Notes: generated from the letters alone by a model not told the origin. Positions 25,424 to 34,592 are shown, counted from the stretch's first letter. The stretch is 64,000 nt of DNA from Gryllotalpicola protaetiae (GCF_003627055.1 NZ_CP032624.1:1178001-1242000), one strand, 5' to 3'. A program made the numbers and translations.

Positions 25424-26632
25424 ATGGCCCGCAGCCGCGTCTCCCTGTCCACCGGGACGAGCAAAGGGCTCGTCCTCGATCTGATCCGCACGCTGGGACC
25501 GATCAGCCGCACCGACCTCGCCGCCGAGACAGGCCTGACGGCCGCCACCATGTCGAACGTCGTGCGTCAGCTGCTCGACGAGGGGCTCATTCACGAGACC
25601 GGTTTGGGGCGCCCGAACGGCGGCCGCCCGGTGGTGCTGCTCGAGGTCGACACGTCGGCGCGCTACGCCGTCGGGCTGCAGCTGGGCGGGGAATCCATCA
25701 CCTATGTCGTCGTGAACCTGCGCGGCGCGGTCGTGGGCCGCCTGCGGGCCCCGGGGGTCGGTGCGAGCGAGCCCACGGCGATGGTCGCGGGCCTGGTCGA
25801 GCAGATCCGTGTGATCCTGCTCGGCCTCGGCATCGACGAGCAGCTCGTCGTCGGCATCGGCGTCGTGGCGCCCGGCCCCGTCGACATCGCGCGCGGCATG
25901 GTGTTCGGCCCGGCGCACATGGAGGCCTGGAAGGACGTTCCGCTGCGCGACCTGATCGCCGAGGCGACCGGTCTGCCCGTCGTGTTCGACAACGACGCGA
26001 CGGCAGCGGCGCTCGGCGACTTCTGGGGAGGGGCTACGGAGGGCGCCCGCGCTCACGCCACCGTGTACATGGGCCTCGGCGTCGGCGCCGGCGTGCTGAT
26101 CGACGGCACGGTCTTCCGCGGCGCCAGCTCGAACTCGGCGGAGATCGGGCACATCGTCATCGCGACGGATGCCTCAGGCCGCGCCCTCGTCGCCGAGGAC
26201 GTCGCCGACCCGACCGCCGTCGTGCGCACCGCGCACGAAAACCCCGACGAGGTCACCCGGCTCGGGCTCACCGGCGACGACTTCACGCAGTTCACGGCGA
26301 TCGCGAAGGCCTCGGCGCGCGGCGATGCGTTCGCGACCGGGCTGCTCGAGGCATCCGCCCGCCATCTTGCGACCGCCGTGACCTCGCTCGCCAACCTGTT
26401 CGACCTCGACTCGATCACGCTCGCCGGCCCCGCCTTCGCGATCGCGGGCGCGATCTACCTGCGTGTCATCGACGCCCAGGTCAACGCGGACTTCTTCGCG
26501 CGCTCACGGCACGGCATCAGGGTGCGGCTGTCGCCGCAGCTGCAGGACGCTGCGGCCGTCGGCGCCGCGACGCTCGTGCTCCAGTCCGAGCTCGCCCCAC
26601 GCACCATGGGCCTCGCCGGCCCCTCGGACTAG
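25424..26632 (+). CDS. ROK family transcriptional regulator
   Basis: A 402-residue regulator. Residues about 12-75 form a winged HTH (LVLDLIRTLGPISRTDLAAETGLTA in two helices, then TMSNVVRQLLDEGLIHETGL). Residues about 85-390 are a ROK sugar-kinase fold with VGIGVVAPGPVD, FDNDATAAALGDFWGGA and AEIGHIVI. The usual ROK zinc cluster (CxCGxxGC) is not visible after AEIGH, so it may be metal-free. GAGGAGG precedes the ATG. It is divergent from the transporter operon and probably represses it until a mannoside-derived sugar binds. It meets the SDR gene tail to tail with 2 nt between stops. Confidence 0.9.
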   Translation: MARSRVSLSTGTSKGLVLDLIRTLGPISRTDLAAETGLTAATMSNVVRQLLDEGLIHETGLGRPNGGRPVVLLEVDTSARYAVGLQLGGESITYVVVNLRGAVVGRLRAPGVGASEPTAMVAGLVEQIRVILLGLGIDEQLVVGIGVVAPGPVDIARGMVFGPAHMEAWKDVPLRDLIAEATGLPVVFDNDATAAALGDFWGGATEGARAHATVYMGLGVGAGVLIDGTVFRGASSNSAEIGHIVIATDASGRALVAEDVADPTAVVRTAHENPDEVTRLGLTGDDFTQFTAIAKASARGDAFATGLLEASARHLATAVTSLANLFDLDSITLAGPAFAIAGAIYLRVIDAQVNADFFARSRHGIRVRLSPQLQDAAAVGAATLVLQSELAPRTMGLAGPSD

Positions 26633-26634
26633 CG

Positions 26635-27453
26635 CTACAGCCCCAGCCGGAACCCCCCGTCGCTCGAGATCACCTCGCCGACGACCCAGCGCCCGTCCGA
26701 CCCCACGAGCCACGCGATCAGCCGCGCCACGTCGTCGGGCGCACCGAACCGCCCGAGCGGCATCGCCGCCCGCAGCTCGTCGAGGATCTCGGGCCGATCC
26801 GTCGTCTCGGGGTCGAGGTAGCCGGTGTTCGTCGGCCCCGGGTTCACCGTGTTGAGCAGCACTCCGTGCGCGAGCAGTTCGGCGGCCGCCGACGGCGTCG
26901 CCCCGGCGAGCGCAGCCTTCGACAGCGCGTACGACATCTCGCTGCGCATCGGCCCGAACAACTGCCCGCTCGTCAGCCAGATCGCGCGGCCGGTGCCTTC
27001 TTCCGTGCGGTCCCACTGGAACAGCTCGGTGAACCGCTTCGTCATGAGCACCGTCGCCCGCGCGTTCACGGTCCAGTGCGCGTCGAGCGTCTCGTCCGTC
27101 GCCTCGAGGATCGTCCCGTCGCCGCCCGACCGCGCCTGGTTGCACACGAGGATGTCGAGTCGCCCGGTGACGGCGGCGGCGTCATCGATGAGAGTGACGG
27201 CCGCGCCGGCATCCGCCAGATCTGCGTGGAAATCAGCCGTCTGCGCACCGCCAGTCAGAGCCGAGCGGATGCCTGACCGCACCGCCTCGACATCGGCGCC
27301 GCCCCACGGCTGCTCGGCGTCGTGCGGGGCGAAGTGGTGCACGACGACGTTCGCGCCGAGCTCGGCGAGCCGTGACGCGACGGCGTAGCCGATGCCCTTG
27401 GGGCGTGAGACGCCGGTGACGAGGGCGGTGCGCCCAGCAAGGGGATAGTTCAT
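26635..27453 (-). CDS. short-chain dehydrogenase/reductase
   Basis: A 272-residue SDR, NAD(P)-dependent. The cofactor loop is ALVTGVSRPKGIGYAVASRL, a variant with extra residues resembling the VTGxSRxxGIG form. The catalytic residues are Ser in WLTSGQLFG and Tyr/Lys in YALSKAAL; NPGPTNTGYLD follows. Substrate is unknown; fabG-like and antibiotic-modifying enzymes share this pattern. The ATG at 27453 is preferred because a longer reading adds a non-homologous 41 residues that overlap ctaG. Confidence 0.88.
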   Translation of the reverse strand: MNYPLAGRTALVTGVSRPKGIGYAVASRLAELGANVVVHHFAPHDAEQPWGGADVEAVRSGIRSALTGGAQTADFHADLADAGAAVTLIDDAAAVTGRLDILVCNQARSGGDGTILEATDETLDAHWTVNARATVLMTKRFTELFQWDRTEEGTGRAIWLTSGQLFGPMRSEMSYALSKAALAGATPSAAAELLAHGVLLNTVNPGPTNTGYLDPETTDRPEILDELRAAMPLGRFGAPDDVARLIAWLVGSDGRWVVGEVISSDGGFRLGL

Positions 27454-28387
27454 GGGTCCATGCTGGTACTTGCTCGAAAGGGGCACCACCACGCCACCGA
27501 TTCCCGTCTTCCTGACGACCTTCTCGTTCGACCCCGTCGCCGCGCTCGCCATCGCGATCGGGGCGGTCCTGTACACCTGGGGTCTCGTCGCCCTCGCGCG
27601 CCGCGGCGAGCGCTGGCCGGCGTGGCGGGCGTGGTGCTTCTACCTGCTGGGACTCGGGTCGTACGCGTGGATCCAGTTCGGATTCCTCGGCACCTGGTCG
27701 CACGACCTGCGCTGGGCGTTCACCACGCGCATCGCGCTGCTGATCTTCCTCACCCCGATGATGGTCGCGCTCGGCACGCCGATCACGCTGATGCGGCGCA
27801 CCTTCGGCGAGCACGCACGCGGCGTTCTCGAAGCGGTGATGCGCTCGTGGCCGATCCGGCTCATGGGCAACGCGATCTTCGCGCCGCTTGTGCCGCTCGT
27901 CGGCTTCCTGTTCTTCCTCACCCCGCTCGCCGCGCCACTGCGGCTCGAGCCGGGCTGGGCTGCTGCGATCACCCTGCTCGTGCCGTTCATCGGGCTCTTG
28001 ATCACGCTGCCGATCACCGAGGACACCGAGAACCGCTCGAGCACCTTCATCATCTACGAGTTCCTGCTGGCGATCGTCGAGCTGCTGCTGGACTCGATTC
28101 CCGGCATCCTGCTGCGCCTCAACGGCTCTGTGCTCGACGGGGTCGCGGCCGCGACGCACACGGTGGCGGGCGCCGCGCTGCCGCACTGGTTCCCGAACCC
28201 GCTCCACGACCAGCACCTCTCGGGCGACTTCCTCTGGTTCCTCGCCGAGATCGCCGACCTGCCCGTGATCATCGCGCTGTTCACGCGCTGGTCGCGGGTC
28301 GACCGGCGCGACGCGAAGCAGGTCGACGAGCTCTCCGACGAGGAGTACGAAGCGGCGGTGCGCGCGCACCTGGGCCAGCGCGGGTAG
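27452..28387 (+). CDS. ctaG: cytochrome c oxidase assembly protein, CtaG family
   Basis: A 311-residue multi-pass membrane protein of the CtaG_Caa3 family, implicated in copper delivery and assembly of aa3/caa3 oxidase. About seven hydrophobic segments, with the family patterns WIQFGFLGTWSHDLRWAFTTR, LIFLTPMMVALGTPITLM, and LPHWFPNPLHDQHLSGDFLWF, whose His residues are plausible metal ligands. The start is uncertain: the ATG at 27452 overlaps the SDR start codon on the other strand and has no ribosome site; a GAAAGGGG at 27475 would serve a non-ATG start around 27500. It converges on lysS. Confidence 0.85.
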   Translation: MGPCWYLLERGTTTPPIPVFLTTFSFDPVAALAIAIGAVLYTWGLVALARRGERWPAWRAWCFYLLGLGSYAWIQFGFLGTWSHDLRWAFTTRIALLIFLTPMMVALGTPITLMRRTFGEHARGVLEAVMRSWPIRLMGNAIFAPLVPLVGFLFFLTPLAAPLRLEPGWAAAITLLVPFIGLLITLPITEDTENRSSTFIIYEFLLAIVELLLDSIPGILLRLNGSVLDGVAAATHTVAGAALPHWFPNPLHDQHLSGDFLWFLAEIADLPVIIALFTRWSRVDRRDAKQVDELSDEEYEAAVRAHLGQRG

Positions 28388-28391
28388 CGCA

Positions 28392-29915
28392 CTACTTCAC
28401 CAGCGGGAACAGGATCGTCTCGCGGATGCCGAGGCCGGTCAGCGCCATCAGCAGGCGGTCGACGCCCATGCCCATGCCGCCCGACGGCGGCATGCCGAAC
28501 TCCAAGGCCCGCAGGAAGTCCTCATCGACGCGCATCGCCTCGTCGTCTCCGGCCGCGGCGAGCGCCGCCTGTGCGACGAAGCGCTCGCGCTGGATCACGG
28601 GGTCGACGAGCTCGGAGTACCCGGTGGCGAGCTCGAAGCCGCGCACATACAGATCCCACTTCTCGACGACACCGGGGATCGAGCGGTGCTCGCGCGTGAG
28701 CGGCGAGGTGTCGAGCGGGAAGTCCTTCACGAACGTCGGGCGCGTGAGGCCGCCCTTCACGAAGTGCTCCCAGAGCTCTTCGATGTACTTCCCGTGAATC
28801 GGATGCGTGATCGAGATCCCCTCGCGCGCGGCGAGCGCCGCGAGCTCCTCAAGCGGCGTCGACGGCGTGAACGACGTGCCCGCGGCCTCATTGAGCGACT
28901 CGTACATCGAGATGCGGTCCCACTGCCCGCCGAGGTCGAACTCGGTGCCGTCGGCCCAGGTGACGACGTGCGAGCCGTTCGTCGCGAGCGCGGCATCCTG
29001 GATCAGCTGCTGCGTCAGATCCGCGATCGTGTTGTAGTCGCCGTACGCCTGATAGGCCTCGATCATCTCGAACTCGGGCGAATGGGTGGAGTCGGCGCCC
29101 TCGTTGCGGAAGTTGCGCGCGATCTCGTAGACGCGGTCGATACCACCGACGACGGCGCGCTTCAGATACAGTTCGGGCGCGATCGACAGGTAGAGGTCGG
29201 TGTCGAACGCGTTCGAGTGGGTGACGAAGGGCCGGGCGGACGCTCCGCCGTGCATCGTCTGCAGCTTCGGGGTGCTGACCTCGAGGAATCCGTTCTTCGA
29301 GAACGTCGCACGCACGGAAGCCGTCGCCTTCGCGCGGTTCACGACCGTGCGGCGTGCCTGCTCGCGCTGGATGAGGTCGAGGTAGCGCGAGCGCATCCGC
29401 GTCTCCTCGGAGAGCTCCTTGTACATGTTCGGCAGCGGCAGGATCGCCTTCGCCGCGACCTGCCAGTCGTCGACCATGATCGACAGCTCGCCGCGTCGCG
29501 AGGAGATCACCTCGCCGTGCACGAACACGTGGTCGCCGAGGTCGACGAGCTCCTTCCAGCGCTGCAGGCTCTCTTCCCCGACGGACGCGAGCGACACCAT
29601 CGCCTGCAGGCGCGATCCGTCGCCCGCCTGCAGCACGGCGAAGCACAGCTTGCCGGTGTTGCGCTGGTTGACGACGCGGCCGGCGAGGCCGACGATCTCG
29701 CCGCTCGTCTCGTCGGCTGCGAGCGAGCCCCACGTCGCACGCACCTCGGGGATCGTCGTCGTCACGGGCAGGGTCACCGGGTAGGCGCCGCCGCCGAGCC
29801 CAGCCGCCTCGGCTTGCAGCCGCTCGCGCTTGGCCAGGCGCACGGCCTTCTGCTCGTTGATCTCCTCGGCGGTGGGCTCGGGGGTCTCGTCGATCGGCTG
29901 GTCGTTGTCGGCCAT
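28392..29915 (-). CDS. lysS: lysyl-tRNA synthetase, class II
   Basis: Charges tRNA-Lys. The 507-residue product has an N-terminal OB-fold anticodon-binding domain (IVGLAGRVVNQRNTGKLCFAVLQ) and a class II catalytic domain with motif 2 FRNEGADSTHSPEFEMIEAY and motif 3 at the C-terminus, GMGMGVDRLLMALTG. Length is normal for bacterial class II LysRS; an extra acidic N-terminal 40 residues is common in actinobacteria. AGGACA precedes the ATG. It converges with ctaG (4-nt gap) and follows panC on the same strand with 10 nt between them. Confidence 0.96.
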   Translation of the reverse strand: MADNDQPIDETPEPTAEEINEQKAVRLAKRERLQAEAAGLGGGAYPVTLPVTTTIPEVRATWGSLAADETSGEIVGLAGRVVNQRNTGKLCFAVLQAGDGSRLQAMVSLASVGEESLQRWKELVDLGDHVFVHGEVISSRRGELSIMVDDWQVAAKAILPLPNMYKELSEETRMRSRYLDLIQREQARRTVVNRAKATASVRATFSKNGFLEVSTPKLQTMHGGASARPFVTHSNAFDTDLYLSIAPELYLKRAVVGGIDRVYEIARNFRNEGADSTHSPEFEMIEAYQAYGDYNTIADLTQQLIQDAALATNGSHVVTWADGTEFDLGGQWDRISMYESLNEAAGTSFTPSTPLEELAALAAREGISITHPIHGKYIEELWEHFVKGGLTRPTFVKDFPLDTSPLTREHRSIPGVVEKWDLYVRGFELATGYSELVDPVIQRERFVAQAALAAAGDDEAMRVDEDFLRALEFGMPPSGGMGMGVDRLLMALTGLGIRETILFPLVK

Positions 29916-29925
29916 GGCTGTCCTG

Positions 29926-30789
29926 TCAGAAGTGGAGAGGTGCGTTGTCGATCAGGCGGGTCGCGCCCACGCGAGCGGCGACCAGAATGAGCGCGTCGCC
30001 CGTCGCGTCGTCCTCCAGCGGCAAGAACGTCGCCGGATCGACGATGACCAGGTAATCAAGCCTAACGTCCGGCTGCTGGTCGAATCGTGCGAGGCCGGCA
30101 GAGCGCGCGGCGGCGACACGGTCGTCGGCAGGCATGACGGATGCCTGCCGTGCAGCCTCCAGCGCGGCGGAGAGGGTCAGCGCGAGCATCCGCTCGTCGC
30201 TCGACAGGTAGCGGTTGCGGCTCGACAGCGCGAGCCCGTCGCTCTCGCGCACGGTCGGCACCGCCTCGATCACGACGGGCAGGTTCAGGTCGGCGACCAG
30301 CTGCGTGACGAGGAACGCCTGCTGGGCGTCCTTCTGCCCGAACAGCGCCACGTCGGGCTGCACGATGTTCAGCAGCTTGCTGACGACCGTCAGCATGCCG
30401 TCGAAGTGGCCGGGGCGCGAGGCGCCCTCGTAGCGCTCGGCGACCGGGCCCGCGTGCACGGTCGTCTGAGAAGCACCGCCGGGGTACATCTCGGCGACGA
30501 CCGGCGCGAACACGGCATCGGCGCGGCCGGCGAGCACCGCGAGGTCGGCGCCGAGCGTGCGCGGGTAGCGCTCGAAGTCCTCGTTCGGCCCGAACTGCAG
30601 CGGGTTCACGAAGATCGAGACGATGACGACGTCGGCGAGCTCGCGACCGCGGGCGACGAGCGCCAGGTGCCCGTCGTGCAGCGCGCCCATGGTCGGCACG
30701 AGCGCGACCCGCTGCCCGGCCGCGTGCGCCGCGCGCACGAAGTCGCGGGTCGCCGCGATCGTCTCGAGCACGGTCGGGGCGGCGCTCAT
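29926..30789 (-). CDS. panC: pantoate--beta-alanine ligase
   Basis: Last step of pantothenate synthesis: ATP-dependent joining of pantoate and beta-alanine. The 287-residue product has the HIGH-like VPTMGALHDGHLALV, SIFVNPLQFGPNEDF, FGQKDAQQAFLV and LSSRNRYLS, the KMSKS equivalent. The ATG at 30789 overlaps the stop of the DUF2520 gene by 4 nt (ATGA), so both are translated together. A longer reading upstream is only the shadow of the DUF2520 gene. Confidence 0.95.
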   Translation of the reverse strand: MSAAPTVLETIAATRDFVRAAHAAGQRVALVPTMGALHDGHLALVARGRELADVVIVSIFVNPLQFGPNEDFERYPRTLGADLAVLAGRADAVFAPVVAEMYPGGASQTTVHAGPVAERYEGASRPGHFDGMLTVVSKLLNIVQPDVALFGQKDAQQAFLVTQLVADLNLPVVIEAVPTVRESDGLALSSRNRYLSSDERMLALTLSAALEAARQASVMPADDRVAAARSAGLARFDQQPDVRLDYLVIVDPATFLPLEDDATGDALILVAARVGATRLIDNAPLHF

Positions 30790-31547
30790 GCGCCCCCGCC
30801 CAGGTCGAGGTCGTCTGCGGCCAGTTCGGAGAGGTCGAGCCGCGGCGTCATGCCGGCCTTCCGCAGCGCCTCGTCGACGGTCGAGCGCACGAGCGACGAG
30901 AGATACGAGCCGGGCTGCTCGAAGCCGATCTCGGCCAGCATCCCCGTGGCCTGCTCGACGATCTGCCTGCTGAAACCGGCGGCCGTCGCGATCGCCTCGC
31001 CGTAGGCCGGGCGGTCGGCTTCGTCGACCAGCACCGGCTCGCCGCCCATCTCGACGACGAGCGCCTGGCCGATCGGCTGCACGGGCGCGGGCGCGGTGAC
31101 GGCGAAGTACGTCTCGACCATGCGCGCGAGGTCGAGCCGAGTGCCCGTGAACGCCATCGCCGGATGAATGGCGAGAGGGATCGCCCCTGACGCGAGCGCC
31201 GGCCGCAGCACCTCGGTGCCGAAGCCCGGCGCCGTGTGCACGACGAGCTGCCCCGGCTGCCACGCGCCCACGGCGGCAAGGCCCTCGACGAGCCCCGGCA
31301 GCTGCGCGTCGGGCACGGCGAGCAGCACGAGCTCGCTGCGCTCGAGCAGCTCGGGCGTCTCGAGCAGCGGAACGCCCGGCAGCATGTCCTGCGCGCGCTC
31401 GCGGCTCGCGGCGCTCACCGCGTTCAGCCCGACGATCGCGTGACCCGCCCCGGCGAGCGCGGCGCCCAGCACCGGCCCGACGCGGCCTGCGCCGACGATG
31501 CCGACGCCGAGTCTGCCTGAGCGGCTCTGGCTGCCGGATGCCTGCAC
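30786..31547 (-). CDS. Rossmann-like, DUF2520 domain protein upstream of panC
   Basis: A 253-residue protein with an N-terminal NAD(P)-binding motif VGIVGAGRVGPVLGAALAGAG and a C-terminal helical DUF2520 region (HPAMAFTG, then ATAAGFSRQIVEQATGMLAEI). The architecture resembles ketopantoate or pyrroline-5-carboxylate reductase. The GTG start at 31547 has AGGGG 7 nt upstream. It is coupled to panC by a 4-nt overlap, which suggests a role in or near pantothenate synthesis; a reductase activity is inference only. Confidence 0.85.
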   Translation of the reverse strand: MQASGSQSRSGRLGVGIVGAGRVGPVLGAALAGAGHAIVGLNAVSAASRERAQDMLPGVPLLETPELLERSELVLLAVPDAQLPGLVEGLAAVGAWQPGQLVVHTAPGFGTEVLRPALASGAIPLAIHPAMAFTGTRLDLARMVETYFAVTAPAPVQPIGQALVVEMGGEPVLVDEADRPAYGEAIATAAGFSRQIVEQATGMLAEIGFEQPGSYLSSLVRSTVDEALRKAGMTPRLDLSELAADDLDLGGGA

Positions 31548-31557
31548 GGACTCGCCC

Positions 31558-33054
31558 CTAACTCCTCGCGTCGCGACTCGCCAACATTACGGCACTGCGC
31601 GCGAGCTGGTCGTACAGCTCGACCCCGGCCACGGTCCCGATCACCGAGAGGCGCGGGCGGATCCGAACGTCGACGATGTGCACCGCGAGGCCGACCAGCC
31701 CCAGCATCCGCCTGATCGGCCCCTGGTGCACCCCGACGCTCTGCACCCGCGCGAGCGGCACGAAATCGAGCGTGCGGTACACGATGCCCGCGCGCAGCGC
31801 GAGCGTGTCGCCGACATAGGCGTAGCCGATGCGCCGCCACGAGAACGGGTGCAGCCACGCGGCGCGGCGCGGCGGCTGCGAGAACACGCGGGCGGTGCGC
31901 GAGTATCTCGCCGTCGCGTCGACGAGGGCGAGCAGGGCGGTGCGGTCGGATGCCGGCAGCAGCAGTGGCAGCACGCGCCCGACGTCGTCGAGCGAGCCGA
32001 CCGGAAGCACCGTCGACGCGTTCTCGGCCTGACCGCGCTGCCGCGCGCGCCCGGCGCGTGCGATGCGGATCGCCCACCAGCCGAACGGCCGCCAGAGCAG
32101 CGGCTGCACCACCTCGACCGCGTGGATGCGACCGGTCGGGATCGTCTCGCTGCTGGTGGACAGCAGCCCGTATCCGACGCGCACGCCGTCGGAGCTGCCC
32201 GAGATCGTGTAGCGGGCGAGCCGGCTGAAGCGGCGCGAGTAACCCGTAAACATGCCGAACAGCGACGGGATCACGGCGACCAGCAGGAAGTAGTTCCCGC
32301 GCACCACCTCGACGACGAGCCACACGACGACCGCGATCAGCACGATCGTGAACGGGCTCAGGATGAGCGAGCCGATCAGCCGTCCCGGGTGCACCTTGAC
32401 GATCGACGCCGGCGCGAAGTCGGGGTGCAGGTCGGCCGGCATAACGAACTCTTCGGCGCGCGAGCGGACAATGTCCCCCACTGGTTGAGGAAGAGGCGCA
32501 GCGCCTGTCTCGAAACCAGCCGCCTCCGCAGCCCGTTTGCTCCCGGCGAGCCCGAGAATCTCGCGCCGCAACTCCTCCGCTGCAGCCGATCCGAGGTACT
32601 GCAGATGCAGATTCGCGTCGTGCCCGGCGACCACGATCTCGAGCCGCGCCGCCCCGAACACGCGGGCGAACAGCGTGCGGTGCAGGTTCACCCCTTGAAT
32701 CCGGTCGAGCCTCGCCTGCCGGTTCTGCCGGTTCAGCACACCGGACTTGAGCTCCACGGCATCCGCCGTGACCCGGAACTGCGTCATCTGCCAGGTCACC
32801 CGGTACCAGACGATGATCAGCACGATCAGAAGCAGGATGCCGAGCAGCGCCCACAGCACCCAGCCGTGCTCCACGATCGCATCGACGGGGTCGCCCTCAC
32901 GATTCCGGTCGGGAATGCGCGCGACCCAGTCGACGAGCCGCTCGCGCAGGTTCGCGAACACGATCGCGGCGATCGCGACCAGCACCGCGCCGCCGCGCAG
33001 CAACGGAGTGGCCGGGTGCATGCGATGCCACTGGCCGTCGGCGAGCGGATTCAT
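31558..33054 (-). CDS. membrane protein with bacterial PH domains (YdbT type)
   Basis: A 498-residue membrane protein with about four to six hydrophobic segments in pairs (about 20-35, 65-85, 230-265) and repeated bacterial PH (bPH2, formerly DUF304) modules: VTADAVELKSGVLNRQNRQ, IPTGRIHAVEVVQPLLWRPFG and LALRAGIVYRTLDFVPLARV. Such proteins (Bacillus YdbT) act with a smaller YdbS-type partner; the upstream gene encodes that partner. Export of, or resistance to, antimicrobial compounds has been proposed for the Bacillus pair. It overlaps the partner gene by 4 nt. Confidence 0.85.
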   Translation of the reverse strand: MNPLADGQWHRMHPATPLLRGGAVLVAIAAIVFANLRERLVDWVARIPDRNREGDPVDAIVEHGWVLWALLGILLLIVLIIVWYRVTWQMTQFRVTADAVELKSGVLNRQNRQARLDRIQGVNLHRTLFARVFGAARLEIVVAGHDANLHLQYLGSAAAEELRREILGLAGSKRAAEAAGFETGAAPLPQPVGDIVRSRAEEFVMPADLHPDFAPASIVKVHPGRLIGSLILSPFTIVLIAVVVWLVVEVVRGNYFLLVAVIPSLFGMFTGYSRRFSRLARYTISGSSDGVRVGYGLLSTSSETIPTGRIHAVEVVQPLLWRPFGWWAIRIARAGRARQRGQAENASTVLPVGSLDDVGRVLPLLLPASDRTALLALVDATARYSRTARVFSQPPRRAAWLHPFSWRRIGYAYVGDTLALRAGIVYRTLDFVPLARVQSVGVHQGPIRRMLGLVGLAVHIVDVRIRPRLSVIGTVAGVELYDQLARSAVMLASRDARS

Positions 33055-33575
33055 AGGCCGGCGCGCCGCGTCTCTGCCAGCGCGATCAGCCGGTCGCGCA
33101 GCTCATCGGCGGCCTCGGCCGGCAGGCCGGGCACTTCGATGTTGCTCGACGCGCTCGCGGTGACGAACCGCAGGTTGGAGAGGCCGAGCGCGCGGCTGAT
33201 CGGCCCGCGCGTGACGTCGATGAGCTGCATCCGGCCATACGGCACCGCGACGATCCGCAGCCAGGCGATGCCACGGCGGATCAGCAGATCGTCCTCGCGC
33301 ATCTGGTAGCCGATCGCCCGGGCGCGCCGAGGGGCGAAGAACAGCTGCAGCGCGTAACCGACCGCCCACGCCGCGACGAGGATCCAGCCCCACCAGTCCC
33401 AGTCGCCGAGGTACCAGACGAACGCGACGATCGCCGCCGAGACCAACGCCGCCACGAGAGAGCCGACGATCACGATCCAGACGTACTTGGGCGAGACGCG
33501 CTGCCAGTCCACGTCGATGTCGAGCCGCTGTGCCACGAGGTCATCGTATGCGGCGCGAGCCCCACCGTCAGGCAC
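33051..33575 (-). CDS. bacterial PH-domain membrane protein (YdbS type)
   Basis: About 174 residues with two hydrophobic segments near the N-terminus (VWIVIVGSLVAALVSAAIVA and WWGWILVAAWAVGYALQLFF) followed by one bPH2 domain, REDDLLIRRGIAWLRIVAVPYGRMQ and NLRFVTASAS. It pairs with the larger PH protein downstream. Two GTG starts are possible, 33575 (overlapping the L,D-transpeptidase end by 8 nt) and 33536; neither has a clear ribosome site and the choice is open. Confidence 0.8.
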   Translation of the reverse strand: MPDGGARAAYDDLVAQRLDIDVDWQRVSPKYVWIVIVGSLVAALVSAAIVAFVWYLGDWDWWGWILVAAWAVGYALQLFFAPRRARAIGYQMREDDLLIRRGIAWLRIVAVPYGRMQLIDVTRGPISRALGLSNLRFVTASASSNIEVPGLPAEAADELRDRLIALAETRRAGL

Positions 33576-34452
33576 GGACGTAGACGACCGAGCCCGCCGG
33601 CACCTGGTCGAGCGCCTCGATGGCTTGAGCGTCGACGCGGATGCATCCGTTGGAGATCGCGCCGGAATGCGCGTCGTAGTAGTGCATCGCGGTGACGGCG
33701 ACATTCTGGCCGTCGAAGCCCTCGAGCGTGGGCGACTGCGTCGCCAGATACACGATGGGATGCCCGCGGGTGTAGCTCAGCGCAGGGTTGACCGCGACCT
33801 CCATGACGAAGGTGCGGCCGATCGGCGTCGGCGTCGCCGCGGTGCCCCAGGCGAAGTCCGTCGCGATCCGCGCGGTTCCCGTCGGGCTCACGATGTCGAT
33901 GGTGCGCTGCGACAGGCTCACGACGACAGACGTGTCGTTGGTCGACAGGCCGACATCGGCGCGGCGCAGCCAACCGTAGGTCTGGTGCGAGTTCCCGTCC
34001 GGCGGCACGCCCTGTCGCCCGGAGAGCAGGACCTTCACCCAGTCGCTGTAGGCGGCGATCACGGGGACCAGTCCCGACCCTTCGCGCGGCGACTGGGCGA
34101 GCTGTGCGACGGGTGCCCCCGCGGGGTCGGCGAACACCGGGATCGCAGCGCTGAGAGGGCGTGCGTCGAGGTCGGTCATGGCCCCGTCGGGGTCCGGATC
34201 GACGGGGATGAGCGGGTTGACGGAGAACACGTCGACCGCGGGAAGTCCGGAGAGGTCGTATGCCGACGGATTGGCCGGCGGGCCGCTATGTGCGGTGGCC
34301 GGCGTCCGGCTCGGCGTCGGCTCCGCCGTCATCGCATGGGTCGCCTGCGGCGCCGGCGTGTGCCGGGTCATCAGCCCGGCGGCGGCGAGCGTCACGCCCA
34401 GCGCTGCGGCGACCGCCCCTGCCGCCAACAACCGCTGCCGCACCCTGATCAC
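33568..34452 (-). CDS. L,D-transpeptidase, YkuD family
   Basis: Makes 3-3 cross-links in, or attaches proteins to, peptidoglycan outside the membrane. About 294 residues from a GTG at 34452: a short basic start, a hydrophobic segment (LLAAGAVAAALGVTLAAAGL) that is either a signal or anchor, a Thr/Pro-rich linker, and a C-terminal YkuD domain. The catalytic motif is HSGAISNGCIRV with the nucleophilic Cys; SNGCIR replaces the more common SHGCVR. An SH3-like segment (AYSDWVKVLLSGRQG) precedes it. It is divergent from bioY. Confidence 0.88.
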   Translation of the reverse strand: MIRVRQRLLAAGAVAAALGVTLAAAGLMTRHTPAPQATHAMTAEPTPSRTPATAHSGPPANPSAYDLSGLPAVDVFSVNPLIPVDPDPDGAMTDLDARPLSAAIPVFADPAGAPVAQLAQSPREGSGLVPVIAAYSDWVKVLLSGRQGVPPDGNSHQTYGWLRRADVGLSTNDTSVVVSLSQRTIDIVSPTGTARIATDFAWGTAATPTPIGRTFVMEVAVNPALSYTRGHPIVYLATQSPTLEGFDGQNVAVTAMHYYDAHSGAISNGCIRVDAQAIEALDQVPAGSVVYVRA

Positions 34453-34579
34453 ATTCCATGGTCTGCCTGCGACCACCGAGCCGCAACGCCCTTCGGTACG
34501 CCGGCTTTCATCGCATTGCGCCAAGGGATCGCGCCGATCGATGTAGCTCAGCGCCAAGCATCCGTCTTCGGCATCGTCC

Positions 34580-34585
34580 TAGGGT
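34580..34585 (+). promoter_or_regulatory. -10 box, probable leaderless promoter for bioY
   Basis: TAGGGT lies exactly 7 nt before ATG 34593 and no Shine-Dalgarno sequence is present. Confidence 0.5.
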
Positions 34586-34592
34586 TGAGCGC

